Below, piece after piece: positions 1-13,737 of a DNA stretch of 64,000 nt. The notes under the pieces are model-generated. The model had not been told where the DNA came from. It saw only the letters and a list, made by a program, of their open reading frames with translations, and ran no database searches. This DNA comes from Callipepla californica brunnescens (Eukaryota > Chordata > Aves > Galliformes > Odontophoridae). Both the position numbers and the translations under genes were made by a program. The DNA lies in the NCBI GenBank assembly GCA_023055505.1, contig JALIRH010000039.1, positions 2,976,001 to 3,040,000 of the forward strand, written 5' to 3'. The stretch's first letter is position 1, and each line of letters starts with the position of its first letter.

Positions 1-3000
1 CACCCCCAGCATAGCCCTGAAGAGCACGGGCTGGAGATGTGCTGGAGCCATCAGCTGTGTCCCATGGGCTCCTGATTGCCCCAGGTGAGTGGGGAAAGGC
101 TTTATGGCGGAGCTGGCTGCTGGTTGGAGGCTTTTTCTAAGGGTTGCAGCCAGCAGCTCCAGGTTGAGGCCAGTCATGTGTGGTGTTTCCCAAGGGTGAG
201 TACTGAGATTTTGTTCAACATTTCTGTTGGTGATGTGGCAGTGATAGTGAGTGTGTAGGGAAGGGACAGGGACTCAGTGGGACATGTAGAGCTGGGGCAG
301 CCTGGAGTAAATCTGATCTCCTGAGGGCAGCAGCTCAATAGTTTGCTGCACACTCATCCCAGGTAATCCTCATCCTTTCTCATTCTTTTAAGTGCCATCT
401 CAGGTGTGTTCACCTAGGCAAAAGTTGTTGGCCCAATTATATTCAAACAGGGATCAGTTAGAAAAAGCTGTAGCAGACAGTGAAATCAGCAGCAGCTCCT
501 GCAAGTTGTGGGTAAGATTTCCTCCCTTGCCCCATACTGGTTTTAAGTAGGAAATGGTTCATTTGCAAGCTAAAGGTTTAATTAGGAGGGAAAAAAAAAA
601 AAGGTCAGCAGAGATCAGATGTGAATTGCAAAGTGCTAAAGAAGTTTACTGCAGTGTTGTACTTATTGAGAGGCATGCTATGGATCTGCTCTCTCACTGC
701 CTGGAATGCTAATAGCCCCTCTTTGATTTTGCTGTTGATATTAAGAATTCATCGATGATACATGGAATGCTTTAGAGCTGTTTGGCACCGACTTTCCCTT
801 TATGATGATCAGAGGGCTTTGCTAAGACCCAGCAACTCCCTTACCCATCTTGTTAATTGTGGCTCACGCTTCCTGGGTTGGGTTTCCAGAATGTGACACC
901 TTTCAGGGCACTGCTTCCTCTCCCATCCATCGCAATGTGAGCTTTGCTCAGGGTATTTATTGCTCCAGCTGATCAGGAGTACAGTCATGAAAGTAATGTA
1001 AATTGTGCCAGAAATACCAACATGATGAAAATTCATGGAGTTTCTTCCTCACCTCGCTGTATTCCGGCTGTTTTTTATGGGTGTCTGAGCTGTAGAAATA
1101 GGGAGCTCTGCAGAGGCTCTCCCAGAAGCAATGGGGATGTGGTTGCAGGAGGGTTTGGTTTGTGGGAGAGGTGGCATTGTCTGTGATGGCTGCTCCCGTG
1201 GAGGTGGCTTTGGTGACTTTTGGGTCTCGGTGAGGAGACTGAAGAAAGGCAGTGGGCCAGGTGGGTGGGGTTTGCTGCTCCTCAGTGGTGTTGAAAGGGG
1301 TCTGAGTGTGCTGAATTGCAGCAGAGCATCATGGTGAGGAATTCTGTTAGATGTCACACATAGCTAATAGTTCCTGCTTATGGCAGGAGGGATGCTGCAA
1401 TGGACCAGACACAGCAATCAAGGTGGAGTGAAATCAAAATGGCATCTGGACTTGGCCAGGGGAACAGCAGTGATTTTTTACAGTCACTTCCATTTGTTCC
1501 AGTATCGCTCAGCCCAAACCCAGTTTGATGCCACACTTTGCTTTTGGTTTGCTTTCAGCAGTGCCATGTGAAAAAGGACAGATTGGAAACCAATGTCAGT
1601 AATTTCAATGGGCAGCTCAGCACCTGAGACTCATCGTGCACCAACGATGACACAAATTCTAATAATGTCAGCAAAGCAAATTTCGTGAGCTGCAAGCTGA
1701 GCATAGTGGTGGCTCCTTGCTCTTCTGGAGGATCAGAAGCTCCCAGCAATTACTGGCCAGCAAAGGCTGACTGTAAAGGCACAGGGCACTCCTTGCATGC
1801 TTCAGGTGGGATCCATCCATTGGCCATTTCCTCTTGATGCCCTCCAAAAGCAGCGCTGCCTTGGACAATCCATGCTGCTGTGAAGAAGTTGGGCTTCTAC
1901 CAATGTTTTAAGAGGAGCAAGAGAGTGTGTGGGGGGAAATCCAGCAGCTCTGACAACCACACCGCGTTTGGTATCATCTAACTGCCTCGATAGAGATGTC
2001 AAACGTGAGAAGATAGCAGAGGTCTGCCTGGCAATTTAATTGGCTTACGCTTTGGTATATCCCATTTTAAAAGTAAGGCCTTTAAAATGCGATTTGGACA
2101 AGAAACTTGTGCGGGGCTTTATCCCAGGCAGTCTCACAGCCCTCTTAGCAACAAAAACAGAACAGCGTTTAATACGAGCTGCGTGTACGGTTGGATTTAT
2201 GGAGTATTCATTATTTTAATAGCACTTATTGACTTAGGGTCAAATATCTTTTTCCAACATTTTTTTTATTTAAGGAAAGAGCCCGTATGTCACAATCTCA
2301 TGCCTCATCTAATTGGATAAGTGTTTCCTTTGTCCTTGAAACCGAAAAGTAGAATGCGTATCCAGGAGCTACAGAATGAAAAAGCATCTGCCTTTGGTAT
2401 TTGGCATGCCTCAATTAAAAAACCCGCTGCCTGTGCTATAATTTTTTGAATTCTGACCAGCGCACTTCTGCTCAGATTCAAACAGACAGTTCTGAAGGTC
2501 GAGCTGGGGGCATTTATAAAACAAATCCTTTGGAACAATATGTAGAACATTAATGTTTTACATGCAACAGAGAAGAGGCCTGGAAACAGCGGCCCTGAGC
2601 TCGCGGTCGTGCTGGAATCGCAAGTCCGTTTTCAGGACTCCCTCCCGTTCCCACGACGCCCGCGCTCAATATGCACGAAACACTTCCATCTTTAAAAAAT
2701 AATTGAAAAGGTGCACCCTGAAGTTCACCGGATCGATCCCTGTGAATTATTTTATTTAGGAGACACTTCATTGTGTCAAAGATGTAATGGAGAGGTTACG
2801 ACGCCCAGCCTTCAGAATGTCACCGCGTTCAAATGGAGCGTTGCAGGGAATGCTAAAGTCCCCGTCGCGGTCTCCCAAGTAAAACTGAGAGATTTATGAA
2901 ATATGAAGATTCTTATTCAGAGTTTAGGTGAAACATAGGCTGCTGGGAAAAGGAGTATTGCAGCTGGAATCCTTCCGCACGAGCACTGCAAGCACGGGGA

Positions 3001-5000
3001 CGAAGCACAGCAGCCCCACTCTGCAGTCCTTTGCCCTTCCCTTCCGACCCTGGGAGCATTCGCTGCATCTCGGACGTGCACGTTGTTTTGTGCGAGCAGT
3101 ATTTCCCAGCACACTTGATTAAATACCTCCCCGTGTTATTTATTGCCCATTAAGCAACATATCTTCTGCGTGTACCTTCGGCAGACAGAGATCTCTGCTA
3201 CCAACTGCAGAGCTCAGCATGTCTCAGGCCACAGCGTTTGCTGCAATGATCTCGACATGAAGCTGCAGCTGAGAGCTCCGGCACTGCAGATCTGGGCTAC
3301 CTGCTTTAGATCTGCCCTCCTTTGCTGTATTTTGCATGTCTTGGTACATGTGATAACACAGAAGATGTCCAGAGGTTTTTCTTTTTCCCCTCTCTCCTTG
3401 GGGGATGTCTCACCTCGGAGCTGCTGGAACTGCGATCCACCACAGCACTTCTGGGCTGCGAAGTTTCGAGTGAAACGGAAGGGTGGGGGAAGGAATGGCA
3501 AGTCCTTTTCACTGAGATTCTCTCCCCAAACGGATTTGGCAGAGCCCGGCTCTGCTGATCTCGCAGCAAGGTTTATCGTTTGTGCAGGCTGCTGCCCGAA
3601 GGGGGAGAGGATCTTTGAAGTTGTGACTGATGGAAGGGTCTCCCCCCCATTCCCTCTCGCACATATTTGAAGGGTGGGGAACTGAGAGACGCTCAACTGC
3701 CCTGAGTCAGGAAATTACACGACAAATTATGAACAATTACGTGTTTTAGTGCCGAGCAGCTACTTGGGTGCTTAGTGCCAAACATGCATTTAACATGAGC
3801 TCCACGGGCATTTACGGTTCCCCCATTACCTGCAACCGTACGTCGCATGGCTTTGCTGCATGTCAAGAGCACCGTGGCTCCTCTCTGTACACCTTGAAGA
3901 GATTTCTTTATCATTTATTACAGAAGGCACTGCCTGGACACTGTTGGAGTGACAAGGACTATTTCCTTAATTACTGTACATTGATAATAGCATTTACTCT
4001 GGCAGCTCCAGTGCTATTCAATCAAGCAAGATTCAATACAAAAAAGCTGATTTGCCAAAAAAGAGATTAGCATAAGTGCCTACAGTCACATTCTATTTTT
4101 GAAGGTAAAGCTACTGTGTCTGCGAGCTTGCTTGTGGGAACTTTGTAAAGAGAGATTAATCTAGTTTATCTCCTTCAAAAGATGTTTGGGGAAATCACAG
4201 AGAGTCAGTGTTTAGATTCTTGATAATATTTTTCTTATAAACATACACGATAAAGGACTGCACAGAGAGTGCTAATCAGAAGCAGGAAGGTGCATTTTTT
4301 TTTTTTTTCTTCCTCTTACGTGAATGTGGATATTTGTTGTGAAAAATTCCGCGCCCTCTGGTTTGCTGTTGCTGTTCTTTGTCATTTGATCAAGTGGTGA
4401 CTGTGGCTGCTGCACTTTAAAATTAAATGCTATTATTTATGGTGGAACTTGCGCTAGTTAAAAATGCAGAGCTCAGCACTATGTGCGTTTGTAAGCAGAA
4501 GGTTAAGCAGGACGTTTTAAATGGTAAAGCAAAGGGCTTAATCAAGGCTGAAGAGCAAAATGCAGTGGGATAACAGATATAGTAAACAGGCATTAATCAC
4601 CATACAGGCTTAATCCAGGTATTAGGCATTCTTGGGGCGAATACGAAGACTCGCTTACATAAGGACTCATTCTATCAGCTCTCGAGTATGTGGATAACTT
4701 CATTCTTGGGAGAAATTTCTACGAAGTTAGAGGCACTCGTGAGGCCGGGCCCATGTTCTGCCTTTGTAAAATGGCCATTGCACAATTATTTAGCCTGAAG
4801 GGGATTTCTGAATTAGAAGACACGTGCAGGGGTGTGGCTCAGGAAGGAAAAATTCGGACAGCCAGAGCATGAGGAGCCACTTTTCTGTGTTGTTTTTTTT
4901 TTTTCCCTCGACACTGTCTGTTCCTGTGACACCAAAATCCCAGCTAAGTACAGCTGGCCAAGGATGGACCAGATAAAATCACGAAGCTGCTATCATCTCG
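1..5000. other. Intergenic DNA, no gene recognised
   Basis: No open stretch here reads like a known protein, and none is flanked by convincing splice sites. The longest frames (about 150 to 175 codons around 3.1 to 3.7 kb) overlap each other on both strands and have no recognisable domain. By synteny this should be the spacer between NFIA and TM2D1, an inference from the human gene order. Parts at about 2.0 to 2.9 kb and 4.4 to 4.75 kb are AT-rich, non-repetitive and full of TAAT-type motifs, the look of conserved non-coding DNA. Without an alignment this cannot be confirmed. Confidence 0.6.
4530..4640. promoter_or_regulatory. Cluster of TAATC homeodomain-type motifs, candidate enhancer
   Basis: Within about 100 bases there are three spaced copies of a TTAATC core (TTAATCAAGG, ATTAATCACC and CTTAATCCAGG), followed by TATTAGGC. 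TAATCC/TAATCA is the preferred site of OTX/PITX-type homeodomains. The block lies in non-repetitive DNA with no coding signal. The sequence shows the motif cluster; enhancer function is inference. Confidence 0.25.
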
Positions 5001-8000
5001 TGGGAGACGGCTCATTGTCTTAGCGACAAATTTAGTGCCTACAAATCCTGGCTTAGAACGTAGTCCTTCCCCAGCTATAATCCAGCACTTGCAAACCGGA
5101 TTTGTGTTAGTTACTGATGAACTGAAATTCCAGTTTCAAGAAGATAAAGGCACGTCCATAGGCGTCAGCTTCGCTAAAGTTCTTTTATTAGATGCTTAGA
5201 AAGATCGAAGTGCTTCCACCTTGAACTTGACATCAAGATTCCAAGCCTTTATAGGAATGTGCGCGTCACGTGTACTGACAGCCCAGCCCAAGGTGGGACG
5301 TGACGTCCTGGCCAAGCTAGCTACCCCTGCAACAGAAGACACAGACTCATGGCAAGCACAGCGTGACCTAACCTGAGCGAAGGGGAAGGAGATGGAAGTG
5401 GGGAATGGGGTAGATGGCTGCAGTTTATCTATTCAAGGAACAGCAAGATGAAAAAAAAAACAAAAAACAAAAAACCCACAAACCTTTAATTGTGAATGTA
5501 GGAGAGGGACAGTGATGTAACTGTTCCCAGGGAACACTATTCTTATTTTGTAGAGGGAGGTGAGCCAAGATACTTAAGCTCTAGAGAACCTTTAACACAG
5601 GAAGCTATTTATCATAACAAGCTTGGTTGATACTGCTCCCATACTGAACCAATTAGATTAGCCTATTTCGTCATACTTCATAACTTGGGATGATAGGTTT
5701 CCAAGCATGGTACAGTGCAGTAATTGAATTTTGATCAAACACACATGGCCCATAACCCAGTATGTGAAACTTTCAGAACAGTTCACAGCTTTTAAATATC
5801 CAGTCAACATGTTGCCAAAAGTACAGGATGTACTTGATGCAAGTGGGAGAGGAGGGGGGAGCACGAGTCCACGCCGTAACTTGGTACAGCTGTAAAACAA
5901 ACATTTTTTTGTTCCGATTCTGTTCCTACTTTAGCGAAGGAGCTGGGAGGAAGACAGTGAATGTCAAGTAAGTCGTTTTTCTCCCCAGCCCCCACGCCCC
6001 CCAGGCACACATTTCCCTTTTAACGTTCTTAGATTACCACAACCTTTTAAATTCACTATACTGTACTTTCATACTGTATTAGACACACCAGCAATTATGT
6101 TTGTTAGCATGACACATCCATTGCTTACACTTAGTTAACAAAATAACTTAAAAGTCGCATGCATCATCCTCTTAATAGGGTTATAATCAATGGGACCATG
6201 GAAGGAAAGCCCTAAAAATTACCCCCCACCTCTGCATTCCCCAGGCTCCTGCCTCTGCCAACACGATCCATATGTCGGGCAGTCTCTTCGGGCTCAAGGT
6301 GAACGCTCCGTTCTTTGCAGTCAGCCATCTCCTCTTACATGTTCCTGCTATGTTTTTCCCCACAGTAAATCCAAGGAACTTTGAAGAAAATTCTGCGTAA
6401 AGGGAACAGAATCCATTAATAATTTAACTCCTACTGCTCTCCCGACTGGGGGCAAAACACCCACCGCAGAACAGGTTCACAATGAGGAACCTCGTGCCAG
6501 GCTTTACGCTGAGCAAGTAACAGCCATCCATATCAAAGCTGCTCTCTGGCCTCGCGTAACGCGGGGCATGCCTAAGTGATGGGACAGGGGAGCTGCTGCA
6601 GATGGTGTCTGCTGACTTCCCAGCTCTGAGTGCTTTGGTCTGAAAGGCAGCTGGAGGCACTGCAGCTCTCCCACCTCTCTGGGGCAGCTCGGCCACCCAA
6701 AATGGAAGCACCGGGATGGCTGGAACCGCAGTTTTTGCTGAGCTGGTGCAAATGGCATAAAAGGTGGGAAGTGACTGCAAGAGCCCTCCAAAGAGCGTGG
6801 GATCACGCGCTTTACCACGAGCTTCTGACTGCACTCTGTGGATCACGTGTCTCCAAGACATCTTGCACACCTCTGCAGTACAGCTGTGTAAGAAGAGAGA
6901 CCACAGGTTCCAAGGTACTTTTTGGAGGTAACGTTTGATTCAGCCATGCTATCAGCTGGGGGCAGGTATGCTGCACCACTATGAGAACCCTGTCTGAGAC
7001 AGCGCAGGAGGACGTGTTGGATCCCTTCTCCCTCCCCCTGCCACTCTCAACTAAGTTATGATGCTGCAGAGAAAGGACAGGAGAAAAAAAAAAAAAAGGA
7101 AAGAATTCAGTGTTCAACTTAACAAACTGGGTCCAGATCTCAGCTCAACCCAAGGTTAAATAGGCCTGTTCTAAGCCTCTTAAAGATAGGATTTATATAG
7201 TAATTACAGTAATGGAAACTGATCTTGATAATTTTTATACGGCCCAGAATTCTGCTGTGTCATATGCATCTGCAGAGCCCTAGAAGTGCGCTTCTCAGAG
7301 AGCACTGCAGTCTTGAAAGCAGCCATTCAAATGTGTAAAGGAGAATTACCGCAGTGTGAGTATGGTCAAGATATAACGACCCACAAAGGAACAGAAATCC
7401 TGGGAAAGGCAAGGTGTGCAGACTTGAGAAAAGTTGTATGTTTAAAACAGTTTGTTTCCTTGGAAGTTTCTGGAACTAGATCTTCATCGGCACGCTGCAA
7501 ACAGCACTGAGAATGCCCTTTTATTTTTATATTTCCTTTTTTCCTTTGCTGCATCCTTAGGTCTAGAGAGAGCAAAACACTTCTTGGCCGCCTGCAATGC
7601 TCTCATCCTCTTTCCAGTTTTCTCTGTTGCACAAGGTAAAATACAGGAGTGCTGTCTTTGCTGTACTGTGAAGAAAACCTTCAGGAGATGTGGAGATCTG
7701 ATAGGGGGTTTGGCTCCACCTTCAGGAAGCAGAAGGCAAAGAGACGACGCTATTTTGAATTTCAGACGTAACTTTCTGCCAAAACTAAAGCCTGCAACAC
7801 CCTCGTACAGACATCAGTTCCTCCCCAGTGTGTCTTTGCTGCGTACGTACAAAAGATTCCCTAACCTGATGCTGTGATATTTCCATGTACTTGCTTCAGC
7901 CCTGAAGCGCCCAACTCCTCGTAGAGCTTCTTGAGAACTTGCAGAAGGACATCCCAAGCCAGCCAGCAGATGAACAGCTGATGTGTGCACAAAGAAAAGC

Positions 8001-11000
8001 AGCTTTGAGGTGAGAAAAGAGAGTTGCCACGCATGGGATGCTGATCAGATGTTCACAGCCATTTAGGAAATGTTCTCGTATACCTCACAGAGAATAGAAA
8101 GATTCCCTGAGTGCCACAGAAAACTAAGAGGAGGAAAGCCGGAGGAATCTTGATCAAATATTAGCCCAGCAAAACACCTGAGTAAGGCTTTTTCCCCCCA
8201 GGCTCAGGCAGTAAGTGCAGAAGCTGCAAACTGACCAATCTCTTATATTTTACCTCTCAGTGGACTCTGAAGTTGAAAAAGGGTGTACCCAAAAGGTAGT
8301 AGCTCGTTAAAAAACAGTATTTAAAGAAGCTATACAGTGACCATCTCGAATGACGAAAATGACAAAGCAGTTAGAGATGAGTACCTTCAGTTTGAAAGGC
8401 TTTATAACATGCATCAGTGATGTAACAGGCAATCACACAAGGGGTGACAGTTCTGTAAGGCAATGGGAGTGTATGGCTGCTTTTGAAACCTTACCCTTGG
8501 GTCTTCCCCAGTGGGGTGCTAGGCACCCAACTCGACCTTATTGCGTTCAGCATTGCCTTCTGGAGGAATCTGGTCTGAAAACTGCAGAGCAAGCAGCAGG
8601 GATGACTCTCAATACAGGAATGGACTAAACACCTAATGAATCTAAAAATAAAAAAATAATAATAAAAAAACAACGCTGAGAAGAGATGTGAGGAGACTGA
8701 ATAGACATCGCTGTGTAAGCAAATATAACTGAATATACTCCAGGGGAACAAACGAAACAATTCTTGATGGGGTGACAACAGATGTTTTCCAAAAAAATTC
8801 TAACGGAGCATTTCAAACACAAAGACTTTCCTGTGGAGCTGAGACATTTTACTGGCAGACGCACTGGTAATCCATCTTTGGGAACGTAATAAACCCTAAC
8901 GTTTAAGGTGCTATCACGTCCTGAAAGCAGAAGTGATATCTTCATGGAGTAAGTGGTGGGTGGTGGTAGAGAGAGAAGCAGTTAAGATCACAACATGGTG
9001 TCACAAGAAGTTGTTGTAGCACGGTCTCGATCTACACGGCTGGAGGGATACCCAGTCAGGTAACCTGCTCTAACACAGCCTTTTGAAAATGTGCTCCCTA
9101 CACAGGTGGATCTCACAGAACGAACACAATCCACAGCAGTGGGCACACCTCGGTAAAACCACTTGTATTGCGTGAGTGAAGGCAGTGTCCAAAGCCAAAT
9201 GCTCCCATTAGCTACTGCCCTTCCATGTCATGGTTAAGTATATAGCAGAAAACTCTAAAATGTAGACTGGGGAGGGAAGAAGTCTTTATTTTTGCAATAG
9301 CTGAACTGCCCTGTGCTTGGGGAAGATCTTGGTTTAATTATTTCACTCCTGGCTTGGTTGTGTACCGTCTTCACTGAGTAGCTTGGTGTAGGCTTTTAAA
9401 TACGAGACACTTCAAATTCTTTTGTTAAACTCTTATTCTGTATCTTAGGCATAAAAAAAAAATACTTCTGTCTTTTTGGATTCTTGAAAGACCTCCTGAG
9501 CATCTGCAAGGCGAGCAGGTATTAGTGATCTGGAAACAGGGCAGGAAGATGACATGGTATGCCATTTAATTGCTTTTATTGCTTTTCAACTATTTTTGAG
9601 AAAAAGCTACAACTAAGAGAGAAGATTCCAGTGCAGTAGGAGCCATCAGAAGCAGAGAAATGCTAAGATGGACAAGTTGATTGACAGGTGAATGCTAAAG
9701 CAGGCAGCAACGCAGAAAATCATCGTAGGACAGACGTTTTGGTAAATATTACCGTAGCCAATTTATTATTAACACAGTGGGACAGCTTTACATCTTGCAT
9801 CACACTTTTCACAGTCCTTATGGTAAACGTGCCGTATCTGACAATTACAAGATGAAAACAAAGACCTCACTAGCTCTCTCCTGGCCCTGTAGTACTATCT
9901 GCTTACTCAGTTAACCCTCTCTAAACTTCAGCTGCGCAACCAGAGAAGTGCGTTCAGATATGTAACATAATTCCAATCATACCCTACACAAGTTGCAAAG
10001 GTTATGTCACCTGTGATATTAATTTCTACAAGACCTTCACGGAAAATGGAGAGGGTTATGGAAGAAGTGGAAAGCTGTTAGTTCAGGAAGAGGACAATGT
10101 AGAGTGCCATCTAAAGAGAAAAGAAAAATAAGTCATGGTAATGCTCAAAGTATCGTTCCATCCGGTCACCCTTCTTTCTTGCTCCTATCACAGAGCAGTG
10201 CCGTCCTGAGAACTTGGGAGGTATTGTGAGACATCACAAACAGAAGATTGGGAAGAAAGAATTCTGTGGTGTTTTTTTCTTCTTTATTCTCTGGACTGAT
10301 TCTGGATGAATCTTCTGTTTCTACAGAAACACGGTAAATTAACTGGGAATAGCCAATCTTTCTCTCTGCTGACCACTTTATTTCTGGGATTAACAATCTA
10401 TCTGACAGGCTTCATAACTAATCATATTTTCATCTGATTCACACAAAATGGTCCCTGCATTCTTTTACAGATAATGAAGCACGAGATGGACTGCTGCAGT
10501 CACTAAGCCAAGCCCTCTGCTACTTGTACGTATGGAGATCCATTTTAAAATGAAATCTTGTGAGACGAGTTCTCCGAGACCTTTTTTGTTGTTGTTGTTT
10601 TTTTATTATTATTTATTGAATTGCACATAGTATTGTGCTATTTTCACAGCCGTATCATCAGCTGCAGAGTTAGAAAACAAAAAGCAGACAAGTCACAGGA
10701 TGATACGAGCCATGGGGTTTTATTTGATTCAGGCATTTATTTTCCATCCACTTCCTGTCTGGTTTTGAAAGTGCACATTTCAGAAACCAAAACTGACGTG
10801 CATAAGGAGAACGTGGTGAAAGACAAAAGGGAGATGCAACAAACATGAGGTGAGTGAACGAAACTAATGGAGCGTTCTTCTCTCTTTGAACCCACAAGTA
10901 GCAAGCATTCCAACATTATGTCTTTTCGTGTGAAGGAAAGAATTAATGTTAAGTACAAAGTGTTGTGAGTGGTTGATTCTCATTACATCATATGTCAGGT

Positions 11001-11400
11001 TTCACTGATTTGGAAAGCAAAACAGGATTTATTTTTATTTTTATTTATTTTTTTTTTACAAAGCTTCCTGTGCACCGAGTCTTAATGTAAGTTTAAAAGA
11101 CTACAACTGCACATTTAAAAATCAATTCAGGAATCTAGTTTTTGTCAGAAAGTTTCATCTGCAAAGCAAAATAACTCAAATTATTGAAGAAAGTCTGCGC
11201 TTCAGTTTACATTAGCGTGGGTTTCTCATTCAGTTACTGCTGGTTTTCATAAGAAGGTGAAGGGGATGTTTAAAATTGGTCAAATAGCATCAAGATTCTG
11301 TTGACACGTTTTCTGTCTCTGTGTATATACTTTTCTTTGAAGAAACATCCACGTAAGTCTTGGCTATCCTAAAGAATTTGGTCAAAATGCTTTGAAGGAC
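5001..11400. other. Intergenic DNA downstream of TM2D1, no gene recognised
   Basis: Apart from the motif pair near 5.27 to 5.31 kb, I see only unique-looking AT-rich DNA with short A or T tracts (about 5450-5476, 7083-7097, 8641-8670, 10585-10615 and 11025-11058). Frames of up to about 148 codons on either strand match nothing I recognise and lack splice context. Part of the right end could be TM2D1 3' untranslated sequence, because the 3' end of that transcript cannot be fixed from sequence alone. Confidence 0.55.
5267..5308. promoter_or_regulatory. E-box plus palindromic CRE-like element
   Basis: A CACGTG E-box at 5267-5272 is followed by a 13-base palindrome GGACGTGACGTCC at 5296-5308, symmetric about its central base and containing a TGACGTC CRE-type core. 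Both contain CpG in an otherwise CpG-poor region. Such pairs bind bHLH-ZIP and CREB/ATF factors. There is no transcript evidence nearby, so this is a motif-level call only. Confidence 0.25.
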
Positions 11401-11406
11401 ACAGGA

Positions 11407-11461
11407 TTTATTTCACTAAAACACAACTGATTAAAAAGAAGAACGTTCTGAGGGCTTTATT
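11407..11461 (-). other. Candidate polyadenylation signals for TM2D1
   Basis: Reading the minus strand, AATAAA occurs at 11456-11461 and again at 11407-11412, about 840 to 890 bases past the TM2D1 stop codon. No AATAAA was seen closer to the stop. Downstream GU-rich sequence is not obvious, so the true 3' end may be elsewhere. AATAAA is common by chance in such AT-rich DNA. Confidence 0.2.
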
Positions 11462-12294
11462 AAAACAAAGAATTCACTTTTTGGACATTCTGTATCTGTA
11501 AAACAGATGCATACATTTCTTCTCAGGAAAAAAAAAAAAAAGTATGTATGTATTTTACTAAGGATAGTTGCAAGGGAAGGGGAAATATAATAACAAAATC
11601 AGAATAACCAGAACAGCTGTGTTGTATTCTAACATCAGTGCACCCAACGTCACCTTTCTGTTTTGTCACCCATGGTACTATTCCTTAAGTACACACATTC
11701 CTACTGCTGATTAGCATTGATCAAGTTGTACAGCTCTCCCCAAATTCATCTTTAAGCTTTACAGAAGTAACTGTTTCAGTTACAAGAATTTCACGTGCTA
11801 TGCCAGCCAGGTTTCAGAACCACCTGGACTTTGGCTAACAGAAATGGCGTTTCTTTCTATCCAAACTGTGATACACGCAGCTCTGAAGACAGGCTCAAGT
11901 GCACTCCTGGCCCATCCATGCTCCCCTTGGTTTCAATGGACTAAAGATCAACGCAGTTTTTCAGAACAGCCTCCTCCCCTCTCTACATCCCCCTAAATTA
12001 TACTGAAACGCAGAATAACACTGGTGCAAACTGCAGAAGTCTGCATGTTTCATAACAGTGCGAACCTCACCACAAAGTACATGCTCACAGGAACAGAGCA
12101 GTCAAAGAAACCCGGCTCCTTTCTGGTAAACTCATTCACTCAATGAGTTTTCTTATTTGATCATCTTTGTTCAACGCGAGTCTGATCAGTTCTGATGAAG
12201 TGTAATTAAGAAGTCATCAGCGATTCCAGTGGACGACTGGATCCACCTGTAAAACTAAAGTGCACTCCTGCGTACGTGACACTTACAGCCAGGG

Positions 12295-12405
12295 TTAAGG
12301 GTAGGTCTGCATTTTCCTGAAGGTCGCGTTGGTGATAGTGAGCCGCGTGAGCCTTGCTCCATAGTAATCTATAATGTAACTAGAGCCATCAGAAGGTCCA
12401 ACGAT
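12295..12405 (-). CDS. TM2D1: TM2D1 terminal coding exon
   Basis: Encodes residues 165-200: IVGPSDGSSYIIDYYG, ARLTRLTI, TNATFRK and MQTYP, then TAA at 12295-12297. It aligns with the human C terminus, with a few substitutions near the end. A sequon is present at N190. Confidence 0.95.
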   Translation of the reverse strand: MVGPSDGSSYIIDYYGARLTRLTITNATFRKMQTYP

Positions 12406-13737
12406 CTACAAGAGAAAAAGAACGGAGACTTCTCAGCGTAAAGTGAAATATACACTTTGTGCTAATGTCTCAATTATTGCTAATTTTCCCATCATAAAAT
12501 TAGACGTGCTTAATTAGCCAAACAGAAACGAGATTTATTTTGAAGTTATACCACAGCTTAACTATTTTAGTGAGCGCTGTCTCAGGAGGAACGTTTCCCT
12601 GCGGCTTAAAATCAACCACATTACATAGCCAGGCCCTGGGTGCTAGGTTAAGCTGACGAGGATTTGGGTTGCAGGTTTACAAATGAGTAGGCTCCAAACC
12701 ACTTTTGTTGAACAAAGGCAGGCAGGTAGGAGAGAATCAGGCTGATGACAAAGGCATTTGAAATATCGTACAGGTAAGAAACAGGGAGATGGAGAGAAGA
12801 TCATGGCTTTTTTGTTCTGGAAATGCTAAACTGATACAGAGCCATCGGGGAGATGAATAAGGAGAGATGAAAGATACTCTCAGTGTGTCTGTAAGCCATG
12901 AGGCAAAACACACTGACAGTAAAGAAAGGAACTGGAGGATACACACACTTTAAAAGCTAAACATTTTTCTATTCACCCATATACATTTCCTTATCCTCGA
13001 TGTATTCTGAGTTCACGATAGGCAGTACATAATCTGTGCTCACTGTAAAATAAGCCAATTTGGCAATTTGATGATGTCACAAGATGTCAGCCCAATTGGG
13101 GATTTAACCATCAGGAATCCTACTGCAAGGGCTCTCTGGTGATGTGGGACTTAGGTTTGAAGAGGCAGGAGAAACTGGGCAATGTCTTCTCACGTGCGTG
13201 CTGCCTTAACATCCCAGGTGATGGGCTCCTCCAGTAACAGAGCACACACAAATGCAGAGCTTCAGGACTCTGGGAACACCAGGACAGCTCTCACAGAAAG
13301 AGCTCAGAGGTTCTGACACGCTGAATTTATGGTGCTATTGATTCTGAGCTATTCCTTATAAGTACTTAAGGGCAGTTCATCTATCTTGTTTTAATACAAA
13401 CAATAAATATCTTTTGCACCTGTGTTCTACAGTATCAAGCTGTAAACAGAGCTATAGTAAATGCCTTGATTTTTCAATACACACCATTTCTTAAGGTTAA
13501 AATGCTAACAAGGAATTAGTAATCAAAGCTTTTACAAGTACAGATTTGTATCTTGCTTTGAAAGCACCGACTTACCTGCATTGAAATAAGTATGAAATCA
13601 ATTAAGCTACCAATTCCACAAAATCCTACAGTGCAGAACTTTAACAAACCTAAAAAAGAAAATAAAAATTAACAGTAGCTTTAAGCCAGCATCTATGAAG
13701 TCTGTATGCTGCTGGCTGCAATCACATCCCAACTCTC

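Noticed and set aside
76..258. CCCCAG/GTGAGT near the left edge as an exon boundary
   Set aside because: It resembles a donor, but no coding block with a known family precedes it and no partner acceptor is evident. A chance match is more likely.
3143..3696. Overlapping frames of 175 (plus) and 160 (minus) codons
   Set aside because: They overlap on opposite strands with Cys/Ser-rich, domain-free translations. There is no codon or splice evidence for either.
7452..7877. 141-codon plus-strand frame with a hydrophobic start
   Set aside because: The hydrophobic run comes from T-rich DNA. No family is recognised and no nearby exon or promoter supports it.
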